Shown: positions 12,501-25,718 of the stretch, one piece after another
Layout of the letters: every line of letters begins with the position of its first letter
How positions within the stretch are numbered: position 1 is the stretch's first letter
Source: Acridotheres tristis
Lineage: Eukaryota > Chordata > Aves > Passeriformes > Sturnidae
Length of the DNA stretch: 64,000 nt
Assembly (NCBI GenBank): GCA_037013685.1
Contig: CM072919.1
Coordinates: 54,389,116 to 54,453,115, forward strand
Reading direction: 5' to 3'
Program-made: the position numbers and the translations under genes
The notes under the pieces: generated by a model
The model's database searches: none
What the model was told of the DNA's origin: nothing
What the model saw: only the letters and a program-made list of their open reading frames with translations

Positions 12501-15284
12501 GGGGTTTTAATCTTTTTCAGTCTCCTGCTATAAAGTGTAGAATTTGGGAAAGATTTGAACACACCTGTGCTGCTCTCTTATTTGCCTGTGCCCTTGCCCA
12601 CATGCTGAGCTGCTGTGAGGTTCTTGCCTCAGTAGGTCACAGGCAGTTCGGTCACAGCAATCACAGTATGCTTACCCTTGTCAGTGCCTGATAATGGCAA
12701 TAATTTTGACTCCACATGATTTCGAGGCAGAGTGGAAAATGTTATAGCAGAGACAGGTCACATAATATCCCATGCTGGCACTGCACAGCCAAGTTCTCTA
12801 ATGTCCAATGACTGGAAGTGCCTCTAACAATTAACAAAATTTTGCTTCTGTCATCACGTGTCTGGTGAGAATCTGGCCACATTATATCTCCATTGTTGGA
12901 TGGGTTGTGAGGTCTCTGGGTTGTCTCAGCAATCTGCTGTCCACAGCAATCTCCCTGCCTGTCCCTGAGAATCTTTAGCACATTAAAAAATGAAAATACT
13001 CAGTTCATGCATTAAATTTTGAGGACCGAAGATAAAAATTCTGCTACAGATGGAGTGATTTAATGTTTGGAGGTAGACAAAACACAAAAAATATAACAGA
13101 AAAAATACTTAAGGTATATCTGAACTTCTTTTAAAACGTTTGGTTTTATTTGTTTGCTTGCTTTCCTGCTGTAGTTCTTTAACAGTCCCAGAGGTTTTAA
13201 ATACAACTTCTGAAATCTGCTCTTTGGCCCTGCAATTAGAAGAAGGAAAAGATAACTTGAGTGGATAGATTCTTTACTCTAAGTTTGATTGAAGGGCTCT
13301 GCTCATAAAAATTAAGCTGTGCTGACTTATACCAGAATATTTGGCCCAACAACTCAGTATAACATCACAGATGGCATACTATCTGTGATCTGACAGTCAT
13401 TTGCTATTCCATTATGGTGCGAACCACAGTTCGTTAAATAAGACATAAAAACTAGATTTTTCTCAAGTTCCAGAAAAATGAACAGATGAATTCTGAAAAT
13501 AATGAACTACAAAGATGAAGTGATTATGTTCAGCATTAATAATAATAAAAAAGGAATTTGCATCCTAAGTAGAGTTTCTGCATGTCTTTTTTGCTAGAGA
13601 TTGATGGCACAGACAAAAACCTAATATCAAAGAGAACAGGATTTCCTTGAGCAATACAAATGAGAAAGACATTAGAGCAGCATTGCATTCAGTCAGAAGT
13701 TCAAGTTCAGTGTAATGTTTTCCATTAAACAAGATCAGAAATCATTTAGTCCTGAACCTGTACATTTCACACTGTAGAACTTCATTGGCATGTATTATCT
13801 ATGCCTGTGTATAGTGTACAGCCTGGAAACGGGACAAATTCGGATCTTAGGAGTCTGAGGACTTTGTGGTAAAGCTTCTGAGATAGTGCCAAACCTGGCT
13901 CTGAGCCCAGCAGGTACCTGGATATAAAAGTGATGGAGATGTAACTACATGGAGAGACTAAAAAAATGAAAAAAGAGGGAAAGGAGCTCAGGCACTCCAA
14001 AGCAGCAATGTTTCCCATCCGGTCACAACCTGAGATAAGCAGTGGTAGAAGAAAAACAATCTCTGAGGAATCAGAGGCTACTGCTGTTCCTATCCCAGGT
14101 CCCAGAAGTGGTCCTACTAACCATAATAGTTTTCAGGCAGGCCACCATAAAGTTCCCCTTTCTCACCTGGATGTTACAGAGCACTCTGGTCAAAGAATCT
14201 CTGTACAAAATTGCAGCAACAAGTTGAGTGTAGAGGAGAATGAATGCTTTCCCTATCAGATGAAAATATCACTGATCAAAAGGACAAAAAACCGGATATT
14301 TTGCTGAAAGCACCTCAGATCACGCATCCTTCTGTTGGCTGGAGCACGTTTAGCATAAGTCCATATAAGTCATCATTTTTCCTGGATTTACAGGTTTGTA
14401 ACCAAAAGAGAGGAAATTTTCCATGTTTCTTTTGCTTCTGTTATTTTTTTCTTCTTTTCTTTATGACTCTCTGCTGTTCTCTTCGGTTGCTTGACCTTGC
14501 TTGAATCCTTTGAGTCTCTTCAGGTCCACATTAAGACAGAATACTCCAGGCACAAAAACTGAGATCTCACTCCCAGTGTGACAGAATGAGTGTTTGCTGA
14601 GAGAAGCATCTTCAGATCTTTCAGATCAGGTCTCCTGTAATCACAAAATATGTTAGGCATGAAACCATCCATCAAAAAACCCAAATGTGAATGTTATAAA
14701 ATTAGCCACATGAGGAAATACGTATACCTGTACCTGGGTGTGCATGTGTACATTTTACACCAAGAGAGAATTACCAGATTTGAAACTGACCATTTTACTG
14801 ATCATTATTGAACCTGTTTCATTAGTACTTATTGCTCTGAGAAAAGCTCTGTATCTCAAGCTCAAGTAATAGAGTGTTCTTTTTTTACCCCCTTTTTTAA
14901 AAGGTTGCTTAAACTATAAGAAGAAGAAAAAAGCTTGAAATTGGTTACCCACCCAGTTAATCTTTTCAGCCATGTCACTCTACTGGCTCCTCCCTCTCTA
15001 ACTGATAGGAGAGAAGTTTTTAAGAGTGAAGAAGAAAATCTTCCTTTTCATAGGCTTTCTATAGGCCTCTCTGCCTCCCATTCAGTATGACAAGATCAAG
15101 TCTAGATCTGATCACTCACAATGATCCTACAGAGCTCCATGATAGATCTTCAACACAAGCCCTTTTCTTCTTGTTCTGGTTATCATTTAAACCCAGCTGG
15201 CAATTAAGACCAACTCATCTGCCCACTCAATTCCTCACTAGCAGGACTAAGGAGAGAATCAGAAGAATAAAATGGAGAAAACTC
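3588..15284. other. Intergenic DNA, no supported gene
   Basis: About 11.7 kb of AT-rich sequence with scattered, somewhat GC-richer islands (about 4620-5800, 8880-9430, 10560-12330). Open frames up to 230 codons exist (10871-11563 forward; 8892-9425 reverse), but they lack recognisable domains, overlap other frames of similar length on both strands, and are rich in Cys, Phe and Leu like chance frames. No LTR with paired ends and no CR1 3' end was recognised. Degraded repeats may be present below what I can see by eye. Confidence 0.55.
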
Positions 15285-15765
15285 ATGGGCAGAAGCAAAG
15301 ACACTTTAATGGGTGAAACTGAAAGCCACACACAAAAGCAAAGCAAAACAAGGAATTCAGTCACCACTTTCAATGGGCAGGCAGTTGTTCACCTATTCCC
15401 AGGAATGCAGCACTCAAGCATGCACAATGGTGATTTGGGAAATGGCATCATTCCAAGTGTGCCATCCTTCCTCCCTCTTCCCCCAGCTTTATTAGCTGAA
15501 TATAATGCCATATAATATATGAAACCCCTGTGCTGAGTTGAGCTCAGCTGTCCTGGCTGTGTTCCCTCCCAGCTTTTTGTGCAGCCCCAGCCTTCTTGCT
15601 GCCAGAGTGGTGTGAGGAGCAGAAAAGGCCTTGATGATGTGCAATGGCTGCTCAGCAATAATCAAAATATCCCTGTGTTATCAACACTGTTTCAGCACTA
15701 GTCCAAAACATGGTCCCATACTAGCCACCATGATGAAAATTAACTCAGGACTTGGACACTGCTCT
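15285..15765 (-). mobile_element. Endogenous retrovirus LTR (avian ERVK-like), minus strand, degraded
   Basis: The order of landmarks matches a very common avian LTR type read on the minus strand. On the plus strand these are a segment around 15300-15360 with an AAGCAAAGCAAAACAAGGAA core, a GGGCAGGCAG stretch near 15376, a TTATTAGCTGAATATAATG block near 15489, CAGCTGTCCTGGCTGTG near 15546, AGCAGAAAAGGCC near 15618, and a closing GAAAATTAACTC near 15736. The expected TG terminus beyond 15750 is not clean, so that end looks truncated or deleted. No target-site duplication was found. The family assignment rests on remembered consensus features, not on a search. The forward frame at 15087-15515 is a shadow of this element. 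Confidence 0.75.
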
Positions 15766-16169
15766 ATGTTTTGTTGCTCTTTACATCTCCTAGGGGTTCT
15801 CCTGCTCTGCCTCAGATCAGTCTCATCACCTCCCTTCTTGACACCTACAAACGACTGTATCTTTCTTAGGGTTAAGTTACTAAGTCTTTGACTTATCAAG
15901 CAGTATCTTCTGCCTTGTAGTTCACTATCTGAGAGTATGAATTTGTCTGTCTCACGTGAATTGTCAATTTTTTGTTAATGAAGTCTCTATTTGTATGTAG
16001 CTACAAGTTTTGGAACATCAGTTTGGTTTTGATTCTCTAAACAGGAACATTACCTCCATGCAAGAGAACTGGAGAAGAGCACCACAGCTGAATAGCTATC
16101 ACTGCTACTATTTACTGAAGAAACAACACACAGCAAGGCTTTGGGAAAACCAGTGCATAGTTACACCGT

Positions 16170-16345
16170 GGAATGCAAAGAAGAAATAAACAAATGAAAG
16201 GAGAAAAGAGAGAAATAGGAATAGGATGGAAGAAGACCAAGACAGTACAGGAAAAAATGAAGAAATATGAAACAAAAATGAAAGAGTAAAGCTAAAACTA
16301 AAGTAAGAACAACAGGGAAAAGGCAATATGAAAAAATCAAGTCTC
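16170..16345. repeat. Purine-rich low-complexity tract
   Basis: The plus strand is dominated by A and G with repeated GAAA, AAAGA and GGAA words. It explains the Phe/Ser/Leu-rich reverse frame at 16108-16365, which I do not regard as coding. Confidence 0.7.
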
Positions 16346-19300
16346 TGCACTCTCTGGAAGCTCATTTCACTGATGCACCACTAATATTATCAAGTTGAGC
16401 TGACGGATGTTGGACATTTTGCCATGGTTTTTTACTTCCCTGTAAAGACTCAGAAAGCTATTTCCATCTGGCCATGAGCATGGCAGCCCAGCCTGGATCC
16501 TCTCTCACAGTAGTCCTGTCCTAGGAGACTGGTGGAGCTCAATGCCAGATCCTCCCATGTACCCCTGCGCTTCCATCCATGCACTCCATCTACTTCTTGG
16601 CACAGTACAGCTAATTTTTATGACACTCTTTAGTTTGGATGTTCCCAGTCTTTCTTCCCCCAATTTTCCCTGTACAAACAACAGATTGCATTGCATCTGA
16701 CATATTGGTTTGCTCTACAAAGGGAAAAACAGACCAATAATCCTGCTTTTCTGTTCCTTCTGTCAGACCTCCCATGCTTCCTTTGCCAGATGTTTTTTCT
16801 TGGACTTCTTCCTAAAGATTTCTATTTAATTTTCAGTACAGCTCTTTAACTTGGCTTTCTATTAGCTGTCTGCGTTTCTTCTACATTCCTTAACACCCTG
16901 CTAGCTCTTCCATTCTGCTTAAAACAGTGAGACATTGCTCCCATTTCAAATACAGGGAAAATGAAGGAGGGACGTTGTGAAGTTCATAGAAAACACTCTG
17001 CCTGCACCAGACCACAAAACCACAGTATGATCTCTTATTAATATTGTAACAAATGTTCTGTATCAGCTTCTCATTCCCAGATTTCTCCTTCTGAGTATCA
17101 TGCACACAAAGACTTCAGTGCCTATATATTTTGGTCATAAACAACTTCCTTTGAGCCTGGAGTACAGTGACATTCCTAAGTTAGGAGACACTCAGTGAAC
17201 TCCGTTTTGCCTGGCAATATGAGTACAAAATCAACTAAACGTGCTGCATCCTGGGGAATTGAATAAACTGTGTTGTTTCACTCAGGAACAATGCAGTCTT
17301 GAAGATGTGAAAGGCTCAGGTTGGTGGCTTGGGGTTTTTTGTTTTTTTCAATTTTTGTACTCTTTGACCAAATGGAAGTGGAGAGAATTTTCAACAAATA
17401 GCATAGGAGAGTATAAGCTACTAATTCAGCTTAATATACTTAAATATAGAGCTGACTTCTGTAGATGATTATTTGAAATACGAATACCTGTGGAAGTACA
17501 TATCTGTCAATCAAATAACATCAGCTCATTTTTTGACCAAGTTGGGTTCCAAAAGGCTGTTGTGACCACTATATAATTAATTTGCTTCACCCCTCTAAAA
17601 AAAAAAACCCAAACAATTCACATATTTGCTCCCTTCTATCTGAAATAAAAAATTCTGTAATATGTTGATTTCATATTCTCTCTTCAATTCTCTTTATATG
17701 AGCTACTCCTGTTATAGCTCACAAGTAAGATTGCCTTTTTGCATGCTTAACCAAAAACTGAATTTTATAATTGCTGTCAGAAATGCTGTCACATTTGGGA
17801 ACAGAAACAATGTTACTGCTATAATTTCACTGTTTCATAAAAACTGAGTAAAATGGATACGATTTAACTTAATTATGAGTAATCCTTAAAGTAAACAGCA
17901 CAAACTGAAATTGGCTAAATAAGTTTGAAAAAGTCCATTCTTGGACATTTCAGCAAAAGGAACTAAATCCTCTGATTAAATTGCTTCGTCTTGTTGATCT
18001 TTTACTAATAATATATTCTGGATGGTCCTTAAATTTTTGGGAAGCACACAATTCTTATTCCAATTACAGTAATGTAACATTCCATTCTTCTCTGAAATTA
18101 TCTATACAAAGAAGAAAATGTTTGCTCTGTTGAAGCACCTTTTTTAACAGAAGAATTTTTTAAAACCTTGTTTGTCCTGCAGGGTGCTGGAAAAGGCTAC
18201 TTTTTCTCAACAAATATTACAAGCACTTGGAAGGCAGATTGTTTGATCAGATGAAGAGCAATGAAGTACATGTTACAAGCAAGTTGGGGGATATTTGTCA
18301 GCATTGTTTTTTCACTTAGACTATTTTTGCATTATTAGAAAAGAAGCAGTTAAAGTTATCACCTGCCTGACAATATACAACTGATTCAGTCCTATAGTAA
18401 AATCACCATCACCATTGTTACTGGTGATTCACTGATAATTTCTTTCCAACAGTAATGAAGAATATATTTCATTCATCATTGTACATCTAAGTACTCACTT
18501 TTTTTTCTGATTCATCCAGACTTTCATGGCATACATATCCCTAAAACACAGAACTCTTTTTGCCCCAGGCCTTTGAAGGCGAATCTATAAAACACTCACG
18601 CAGAAAAGCAGTATCAGATTAAATAACCTGAAAGAAGGTCATGTGTTTCTCTAAACACAGCTCTACAATACATTAATGTACAGAGAGCCCAAAGTAACAC
18701 TTCTAGCAATGGAAGCATATTGGCACAAAATCTTGGTGGCTTTCAGAGCTTTCCTGAGATAGAAAAATTGAAATAAGATAATTAACATATTTTCTAAATT
18801 AACATGTAATTTCAAAGATTAAAAAAACTCAGGAAAGGACCTGAAATCCCCTAATAGTCCTTGTCTTAGTTGCAAATGCATCTACTTTTCTATCTGCCTC
18901 AAAGCAATTAACTCTATACATAACTCCAGTGGTCCTTATAGGAAACACATTTCTTCTTAACATTTTCTGTGGGAATAAATTAAAATTACATCTGGCTCTG
19001 AGGGATTTCCCCTGTATATAATTCCTAGCATTGCCTGGATCTATGTTGAAAAAGAGATACTGTGATTATCACCTGCTGATTATTTCTGCGGCAGGAGTGC
19101 TCTTGCAAATTCCCACCAATAATTTGACTGTATAATAACATTTATACATTTATTTAATGAGTATTCAGACTAGTTCAGTCCTGTAAAGTCATTGTTTTGT
19201 GATCTGCTTGTATTCACTCTACTGGAGCTCACGTTTAGCCATATTCTCAGGTTGCTCCAAGAGAGAGGGATGCTTGCTTAGACTGCTAATGTCTTGAAAT

Positions 19301-20282
19301 TGGTATGATGATGTACTACAAATGGCACAGACAAAGGCTTTTTGGCTAGGTTACTCATCAGATGCCTGTGTTCTTGTTCAAGAATCTAAGCCTTCATTTT
19401 CTGATAAAGACTATTGTTTTTCTCATTATATTTTACTTAAGTTTAGAGTAAAAACCCCACCAATTACTTGCAAATGTGACCAATGGTACGTAGTCCTTCA
19501 GAGCTGTCTGCCTAGCTGTTCGGTATCGATGAGCCAAAGCAAATGTTTGGCTGTTTGTTTGTCTTTGTAAGGTGGGCGTGCATGTGAGTCAGCTGTCTCA
19601 GGTGGGAAGGTGCCAGGATGGTCGTGGTACTTCAAGAGGTGATGGTTTCATTGGCATCACATCATGGTGAGACACACTGCCAGAAGGTAGCAGTGAGACT
19701 CCTACCTTCCCAGACCCTTCACAGTAAATCCTCTCACCAGCACATCTGAAAATCAGGCCATAAATGTTCTTCCCGTACATTATTTCCTTTGTTGTATTCA
19801 CCCAAAACACAATAAATACATTCACATCTGCAAGTCCATGCATCAGCGAACTCAGCTGTATGGGGTAGTATCCTCAGAGGTTTAAATACACATTGTTCAA
19901 AGCTTTATTTAAAGACCAATATACATAATAAATACTTCAACTATTTTTTCATTTCTAAGCCCCTGTAAGGCAGCTGAACTGAGGGTTTCCTGTATTTCTA
20001 AAAAGCCCCTCTCTCTCACAGTCAGTATTCCTCTTCCCTGAGGCTTCAAGTTGTGAATTTATTATTTATAAAGAAGCTCAAGGATCTCTCAAACAAACAG
20101 AAGGACAGTTCCTCACATCAGGAGTTCACAACATAAATAATGTAGCCTTGGGGTCAAACCCACTGCTGACAAAGACTGCACAGCTCCACTTCATTTAGCT
20201 GACTTGCACTTGCACATTCTAGCAGCAAAAGCTTAATCCTGTGTTCAGGATTAAAATCAGGTGTTGCTACTGAAATATTTTT

Positions 20283-20340
20283 GATGCAATGAATTTGATT
20301 AAATTAATTAAATTGATTAAGTGAATTAAATTAAATTCTT
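20283..20340. repeat. Imperfect AT-rich repeat (TTAAA/ATTAA words)
   Basis: A run of alternating GATTAAATTAATTAAATT-type words with period about 5-10. Simple low-complexity DNA with no sign of function. Confidence 0.7.
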
Positions 20341-21338
20341 TACAGCAAGAGGAAAAGACTGCTTATCTGCTGAAGTGTCCTCGTTTATTTCAATGAAGTT
20401 CGATAACTAAGATCTGAAATAGCATTTTTTGGAAGCTAAACAATTATATACTTGCTTCATCAGGGGCATTTAACTTAAAAAGCAAAGTGTTTTTATTGTT
20501 CTTCTTTAAGTGGAAAAGCAAGGGCTACAGATTTAAAAGATATAAGAAAATTAAGCTAAAGCAGCATCCGTTCCAAGTGTGTACGTGACAGATATCACTC
20601 TGTGATGAGCTGGAACTTTCATTTCTCTTGAACAACTTCAACCATCTTGATCTGTCTTTCAGCCTATCCTTCTGCCCTTAACCTCAAAGAAGCAAAAAGG
20701 TTTTACATTCCTTATATTCCATCAATTATCATTACATCCTTATTACTGCAAGTATAAGTACTAAACTTTGAAATGCGTTGTGGGAATTAATGTCTTCTCT
20801 GTATGCATACCACAGGCAAATAACAGATTTTAGACATTTCATACTTGCAGATGCCATTTCTGCAGCCAATAGGCTTATATATACTCCCACCATTCTCTGG
20901 AAAATTTTGAGGGATCCTGAAACCCTGCCCAGTGAAACCGCAATTTTCCTCCTATGCCACTTCAAAATTGGAGTATCTCAGATGAGGCATCAGAAATAAA
21001 TAGTGAAATAATTCAAAGTTTGAATTGCTGGAGGCCCCTTTCTTTAAGGGGCAACTCTGATCAGGTTTGTACAGGTGTAAAACACATCCAAGTACCCTGG
21101 GATGCAAGCATCCCTGCTCACAGGCAGCGCAGTAAGTTCTTCCCCTGCGGATCCTGCCGGGACCCTGCCAGCCCCCAGGACGCAGATGAGGGCATCTCCT
21201 GCTTTCCCAGGGCCCCAAGTCCCTTCTGCAGGCTGTGACTTCCCAAGTGCCTCCCTCGTCAGCAGCGCCCTGGAGAGCAGAGGGCTCAGCTGCTGGACAC
21301 CGACCTGGGGGGGGACCACGCTGAGACCACTGTGGCTA

Positions 21339-21578
21339 ATGGGGTCTCTGTCCTGACAATGGGGTCTCCCATTCTGGCCATGGGGTCTCCATTCTGGTAA
21401 TGGGGTCCCTGTTCTGGCAATGGGGTCTCCATACTGATAATGGGGTCTCCGTTCTGGTAATGGGATCTCTGTACTAATAATGGGGTTTCCGTTATGATAA
21501 CAGTGTTTCCATCCTGATAATGGGGTCTCTGTTCTGATAATGGGGTCTCCATTCTGGCAATGGGATCCCTGTTCTCTG
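21339..21578. repeat. 20-bp minisatellite, about 12 units
   Basis: The unit is close to TGGGGTCTCCATTCTGATAA and repeats every 20 bases for about 12 copies. Units differ by a few substitutions, mostly in the half after TCTCC (CATTCTGGTAA, CGTTCTGGTAA, TGTACTAATAA and so on). Because 20 is not a multiple of three, translation in any frame has a 20-residue periodicity. The antisense strand of the unit has few stops, which explains overlapping reverse frames of 179 and 88 codons (21044-21583 and 21286-21552). These look like by-products of the repeat. Copy number is probably variable between individuals, as is usual for minisatellites. Confidence 0.95.
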
Positions 21579-21851
21579 CTCACATATGAGACACAAGGGT
21601 GCCAGCTCTCAGTCTCTCATGCCAATCGTGCCAGCACCATATGGTTTTTGTATTTCATTTCAGCTGTGGGTTGCGTGGCCTGGCCAAATGTCAGAAACTG
21701 TGTAAACAAATGTACAGATGATTTTTTCCCTCTTACGCAGCAGAACTGTAACAGCTGTGTTCGTGTGTGCTCAGCATGAGCATGACTGTTTTGCAGTGAC
21801 TAGAAAGTTTGGGAGGGTTGGCTCAATTTTCGTTTCACTTTCCTTTTTTCT

Positions 21852-21883
<32 letters not shown>

Positions 21884-24800
21884 TTTTTTAATAAAGAGGA
21901 AAGAATTATTTTAACCTCCCTGGGAACACAAAAGCCCTTCTACACCTTCTACACTCCTGTTGACAATGCATCACTGCTAGATTTTTTTTAAGCTTCTTGA
22001 AGCACATTGTCAGATTTCTAAGAAGAGAGTATTATTTCATCTTATGCAGTTTTCCAAAACACAGCAGGTTTTCCCAGTGTCAAGAGATGGGATCAGTTGC
22101 TAGAAAATGTGTTGCTTTTAGAGTTATCATTTTTAATATGGAAAAAGAGCATTCTGTCATGCACAGAAAGATGTGTGTAAAGCTTATACACTGGTGCTAC
22201 AACTTCATTGATATGATTTTTCAAATGTTTTCTTGCTATACTCTGTTATATTTTTTGATCTTGAAAGAGAAATCCATACCACTCACATTTTGACACAGAG
22301 AAATATTATGTTATATGCCCCTTCCCAAAAGCCTCATTTTTATAAGCATATAATAATTAGTAAATCTTTTATAATATATAATTTTATATTAAAATTATAT
22401 CATATATTGTAACTATGTGTTCCTAGAGTATTTATTTGAAATAGAATTTCTATTATTCTGATAATTCTAGCCTACTTTTTTATTACAGTCACCGTGAACC
22501 CCTAATTGTGTTTGTAAAATTTGCCCAAGCTGGTTTTATTAATTTTTTTAAAAATTGTATTATTATTATCATATGAAAGAAAATTTTGTCAGCATTTAAA
22601 GTAATATCACATTACGCATATTACTGGCTACATGATAAGTGGATGACATAGGAACAGTAGCATCAGCTTCTCTATTCGTTCCAGTGCCTGGAGACACTGA
22701 CTGGTTTTGTCTTCTGCATTTTAGAAAACAGGAGTACCTCTGAGGAATGAATCCTCATAATGTAATCTGATCTAATGGAAGAGTGTTCAATCGTAGAGAT
22801 CTTTTAAGAAATACTGAATTCATACAAATATGTGTGAGATCAACAACTATTTCACCTGACTATCACTCACAGAGGAGTATTTCTGATATTACATTTCATC
22901 CATTAGAGAGGCACTTTATTAAAACCAAGTATTTAAAAAGTGATAAACTTATTATTCTGTTGGGAAAAAAGATGGAAAACCAAAAAGTGTTTCAACTAGA
23001 GGAGGGAAAATTTATTTTCCTGTTTATATGTGCAATGAAAAACTGCAATATTTTGACGTAGTCTGATCATTCAATGAAAAGTAATGAGGGCAAAAATAAT
23101 AAAGAAATTGCCCAGAAAGTACTGATTAATTTATTTAAAAGCTATTTTCACTATGCAAGTTCAGAAGAGGTTTACAAGAGGAAAGCCATTGTCAGTAAAT
23201 TGTGATATTCCAGAAAAGCTGGTTAAGGGAATGATCCTCAATAGTCTATCACGCAGCAAAATCTAGGACAGGTTTGAGTCCTAGAAAGCTTTTTAAATTT
23301 TTTTTTCAGAGTTTCAGTTTATATGTAACTGATTTGTGTTACCATAAGAACGCTGTAAAGTACCCACAACCTTAAATTTCCAAGAAATCATTTTATTTGT
23401 GAATTTTGTTTTAGACTATGAACTACCTTAGCAAAATGTACAAAGTCTGGTTAATCCACTTAACACTGATCTGCAGAGAAAATACTGCCACTGGTTACTC
23501 ACACTATAGTTTGTATCCGGTGAGGTTAATTAGATCTCCACGCCCTCCACCTTGTGTGCTTCATACAGACAGCTCGTCCACAAAACTAGCTAGCCTTGAG
23601 AAGACACTGTGATTTCCAGTCCCCTTTGGCAGAATGAGTTAACCCCTATAAAGGTGAAGCTTTTGGTGGGTATAAACGCGGCCACAAGAGGAGCCGGAGC
23701 ACAGAAGCTGCTCAACCACCATCACGCTGGGCTCTTTTCCTTAGCACGGCACCAGACTGAGCCTTACAGCTGTGCAAGCCAACACAGGAGGTGTGCTGCA
23801 CCTTTCCATGGGGAGGATGACCAAGAGGAGATGAGCAGGTGTCTGCACAATGGTGTTCTATTGGTCTGAAAACTTTGTCAGTGGATGATTCACAAAGTGG
23901 GTGGGGAGCTTAGAAACCCAGGCAGCTGTGGGCAGCTTTGAAAGCACTCTGGCTCTGAAGCAGGTGGCACAGTTATGTTTCCTTTCTGCCTACTTTTGTT
24001 GGGCACAGGGCCATGGCACTGTGCCATTCATACTAGGATCTACTGTGTAACCTGTCGTGCTGGTAAGGCTCTGAGACACGAATGGGTTGAGCCTAGGCTG
24101 TGCACCTGCTTCTGTGCCAGATTCATCCCAAACTGAATTACACATCATCACCATTGGGGCACTGGTGGATAGCAATGACAAAACTCCTAGTGGCCTTCGT
24201 ATTTCAAGCATTTACATTGTCTAAATACTGGAAAGATGGGAGTGTTGTGATCTTTATGAGCATTAGCAAGACAGGAGAATGGAGTGACTGGAGGGCATGA
24301 GGTTAATGGGAACATGAAGACAACTCAGTAGCAGCTTTGTCAGGGCTGCTACAGCTGTTCGTATCGTTGCTTCTGCTCTTTAGCTGGAGAAGAGCTTTCA
24401 TGATTAAAGCTCTTCATTCTTCCCTGCTGGTGTAGTCAGCCTAGCAGATATTCTTTCATAACACTCCAAGATTTACAGCAGCAGCAGCCTTGCCTATCAC
24501 TGGACCAAATCCAGAAAACAACTCTTAAACCACTCCATGTAACAGCAGCAAATTCCATACCAGTTAGAAAATTCACACAACACAGAGATCATCCAAGTGC
24601 TTGAGTGTTCAGATACTGACAAATATATTCAGTTATTCCATTTTAATTTGCTGCAGAATCTTGGCAGAGCTTGAAATGTATTCACTTTGAGACTTAGAGT
24701 CACTAGAGCCTGGGGTAGGCAGCAGATAAGGCTCCTTTTGCAGGATACTGTTCAGCACCATCTGTGCTTTTCTTTGGGTTGTTGAGATCTGACTACTACA

Positions 24801-25204
24801 GTCTGAGGAGAGCCTATCGTTTTTAAGTATTTATTGGATTGTTTATTATGTTAGGAGTAAGACAGATTTTTCTGCTCTTATCTCACTGTTTTCATGAATT
24901 AAAAAAAAAAAAAAACAAACCACTGCTGCTGATGCAGCTAACCTTAATCAGAATTTCATTTTACAACGAATCTGTACTTATAATTCACCGATTTCCTGAC
25001 AATTTCCTTAAACTATAAGCAGAATACGTGTCTTGTGAAATGCCTGTCTTGCAATTACAGAGAACTCCGAGGCTATGATATGCAAAGATTGTTATGCAGG
25101 AGGACTCACAGTAGCTGTTAAAGACTTAAATGTTCACATTTCATTACTAAGAAATGTTGCATCGTGTTATTTTACTGCTGTTTTCCTTTGTTAGATGGTT
25201 TGTT
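21578..25204. other. Intergenic DNA, no supported gene
   Basis: It contains a poly-T tract (21841-21890), very AT-rich sequence around 22330-22620, a short GC-richer stretch at 23640-23870 with two TATAAA words, and a poly-A run at 24901-24914. No open frame has a recognisable product. Confidence 0.55.
21841..21890. repeat. Interrupted poly-T tract
   Basis: About 50 bases that are nearly all T with a few C. It gives a poly-Phe forward frame (21809-21991) that should be ignored. It could mark the tail of an old retroposed copy on the minus strand, but I recognise no body for one. Confidence 0.85.
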
Positions 25205-25718
25205 CCGCTGTTTGTATCCCCCCCTTTGTTGTAGTTTAGTTGCCCTAATTCCCGCCTTTCCCTGATCAATCAATCCTAGTCCCAACCCACTTTCCAGACT
25301 GTTCCCTGTCTGTCTCCCTAATCCACACCCACACAGTTGTCAATCCCCTCCTACCCCCTCCTATCCTTCCAGTATTTTCTGCATCAGTCATCCCCTTCTT
25401 GGTATATGATTTGATGTTACATATATCTCCCCGCCTATGTTTCCCCCTATTGGTTGTATGTATAGTTAGTCCTGCCTTATGTTACACCCCTAAGTTGTAG
25501 CGATTGGTGCTGTATTGTACCCTCCCTTGGGGGAGGACCCCTGTTTAAGTTGCTGTCACCCTCAAATCCTCGCCTTTTGTGGTAGTCTCCCGTTGGTTGC
25601 GGTTATTGCCTGTTCCTCCGTCTCGTTCCCTTAATAAAGCCAGTCCTGGACCCACAAAAGGACTCTCCCTCATCCTTGCGCTTTCCTGGATGTGTGGATT
25701 GCCAAAGGGTTTCGACCT
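25205..25718 (+). mobile_element. LTR-like fragment, plus strand (first part, split by a later insertion)
   Basis: A C-rich, GC-richer block in AT-rich surroundings. It has an ATTGG word near 25504, a weak TTTAAG TATA-like box near 25543, and a canonical AATAAA at 25633-25638 followed by GT/CT-rich sequence, which is the order expected in an LTR read forward. It stops at 25718, where the solo LTR begins, and continues at 26355: joining across the insertion at the duplicated GACC gives continuous sequence. The outer ends are uncertain; TG starts at 25164 or 25201 are both possible and no target-site duplication was established. The family is not identified. Confidence 0.6.

Larger units (their letters stand above)
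15766..21338. other. AT-rich intergenic DNA with small low-complexity tracts
   Basis: No gene is supported. It includes an A/G-rich tract at 16170-16345, an AT-rich imperfect TTAAA/ATTAA repeat near 20290-20340, and, near its end, a GC-richer segment (about 21090-21320) leading into the minisatellite. Open frames are short and unremarkable. Confidence 0.55.

Noticed and set aside
21044..21583. 179-codon reverse frame with repetitive peptide
   Set aside because: It comes from the 20-bp minisatellite; two reverse frames are open there for the same reason.
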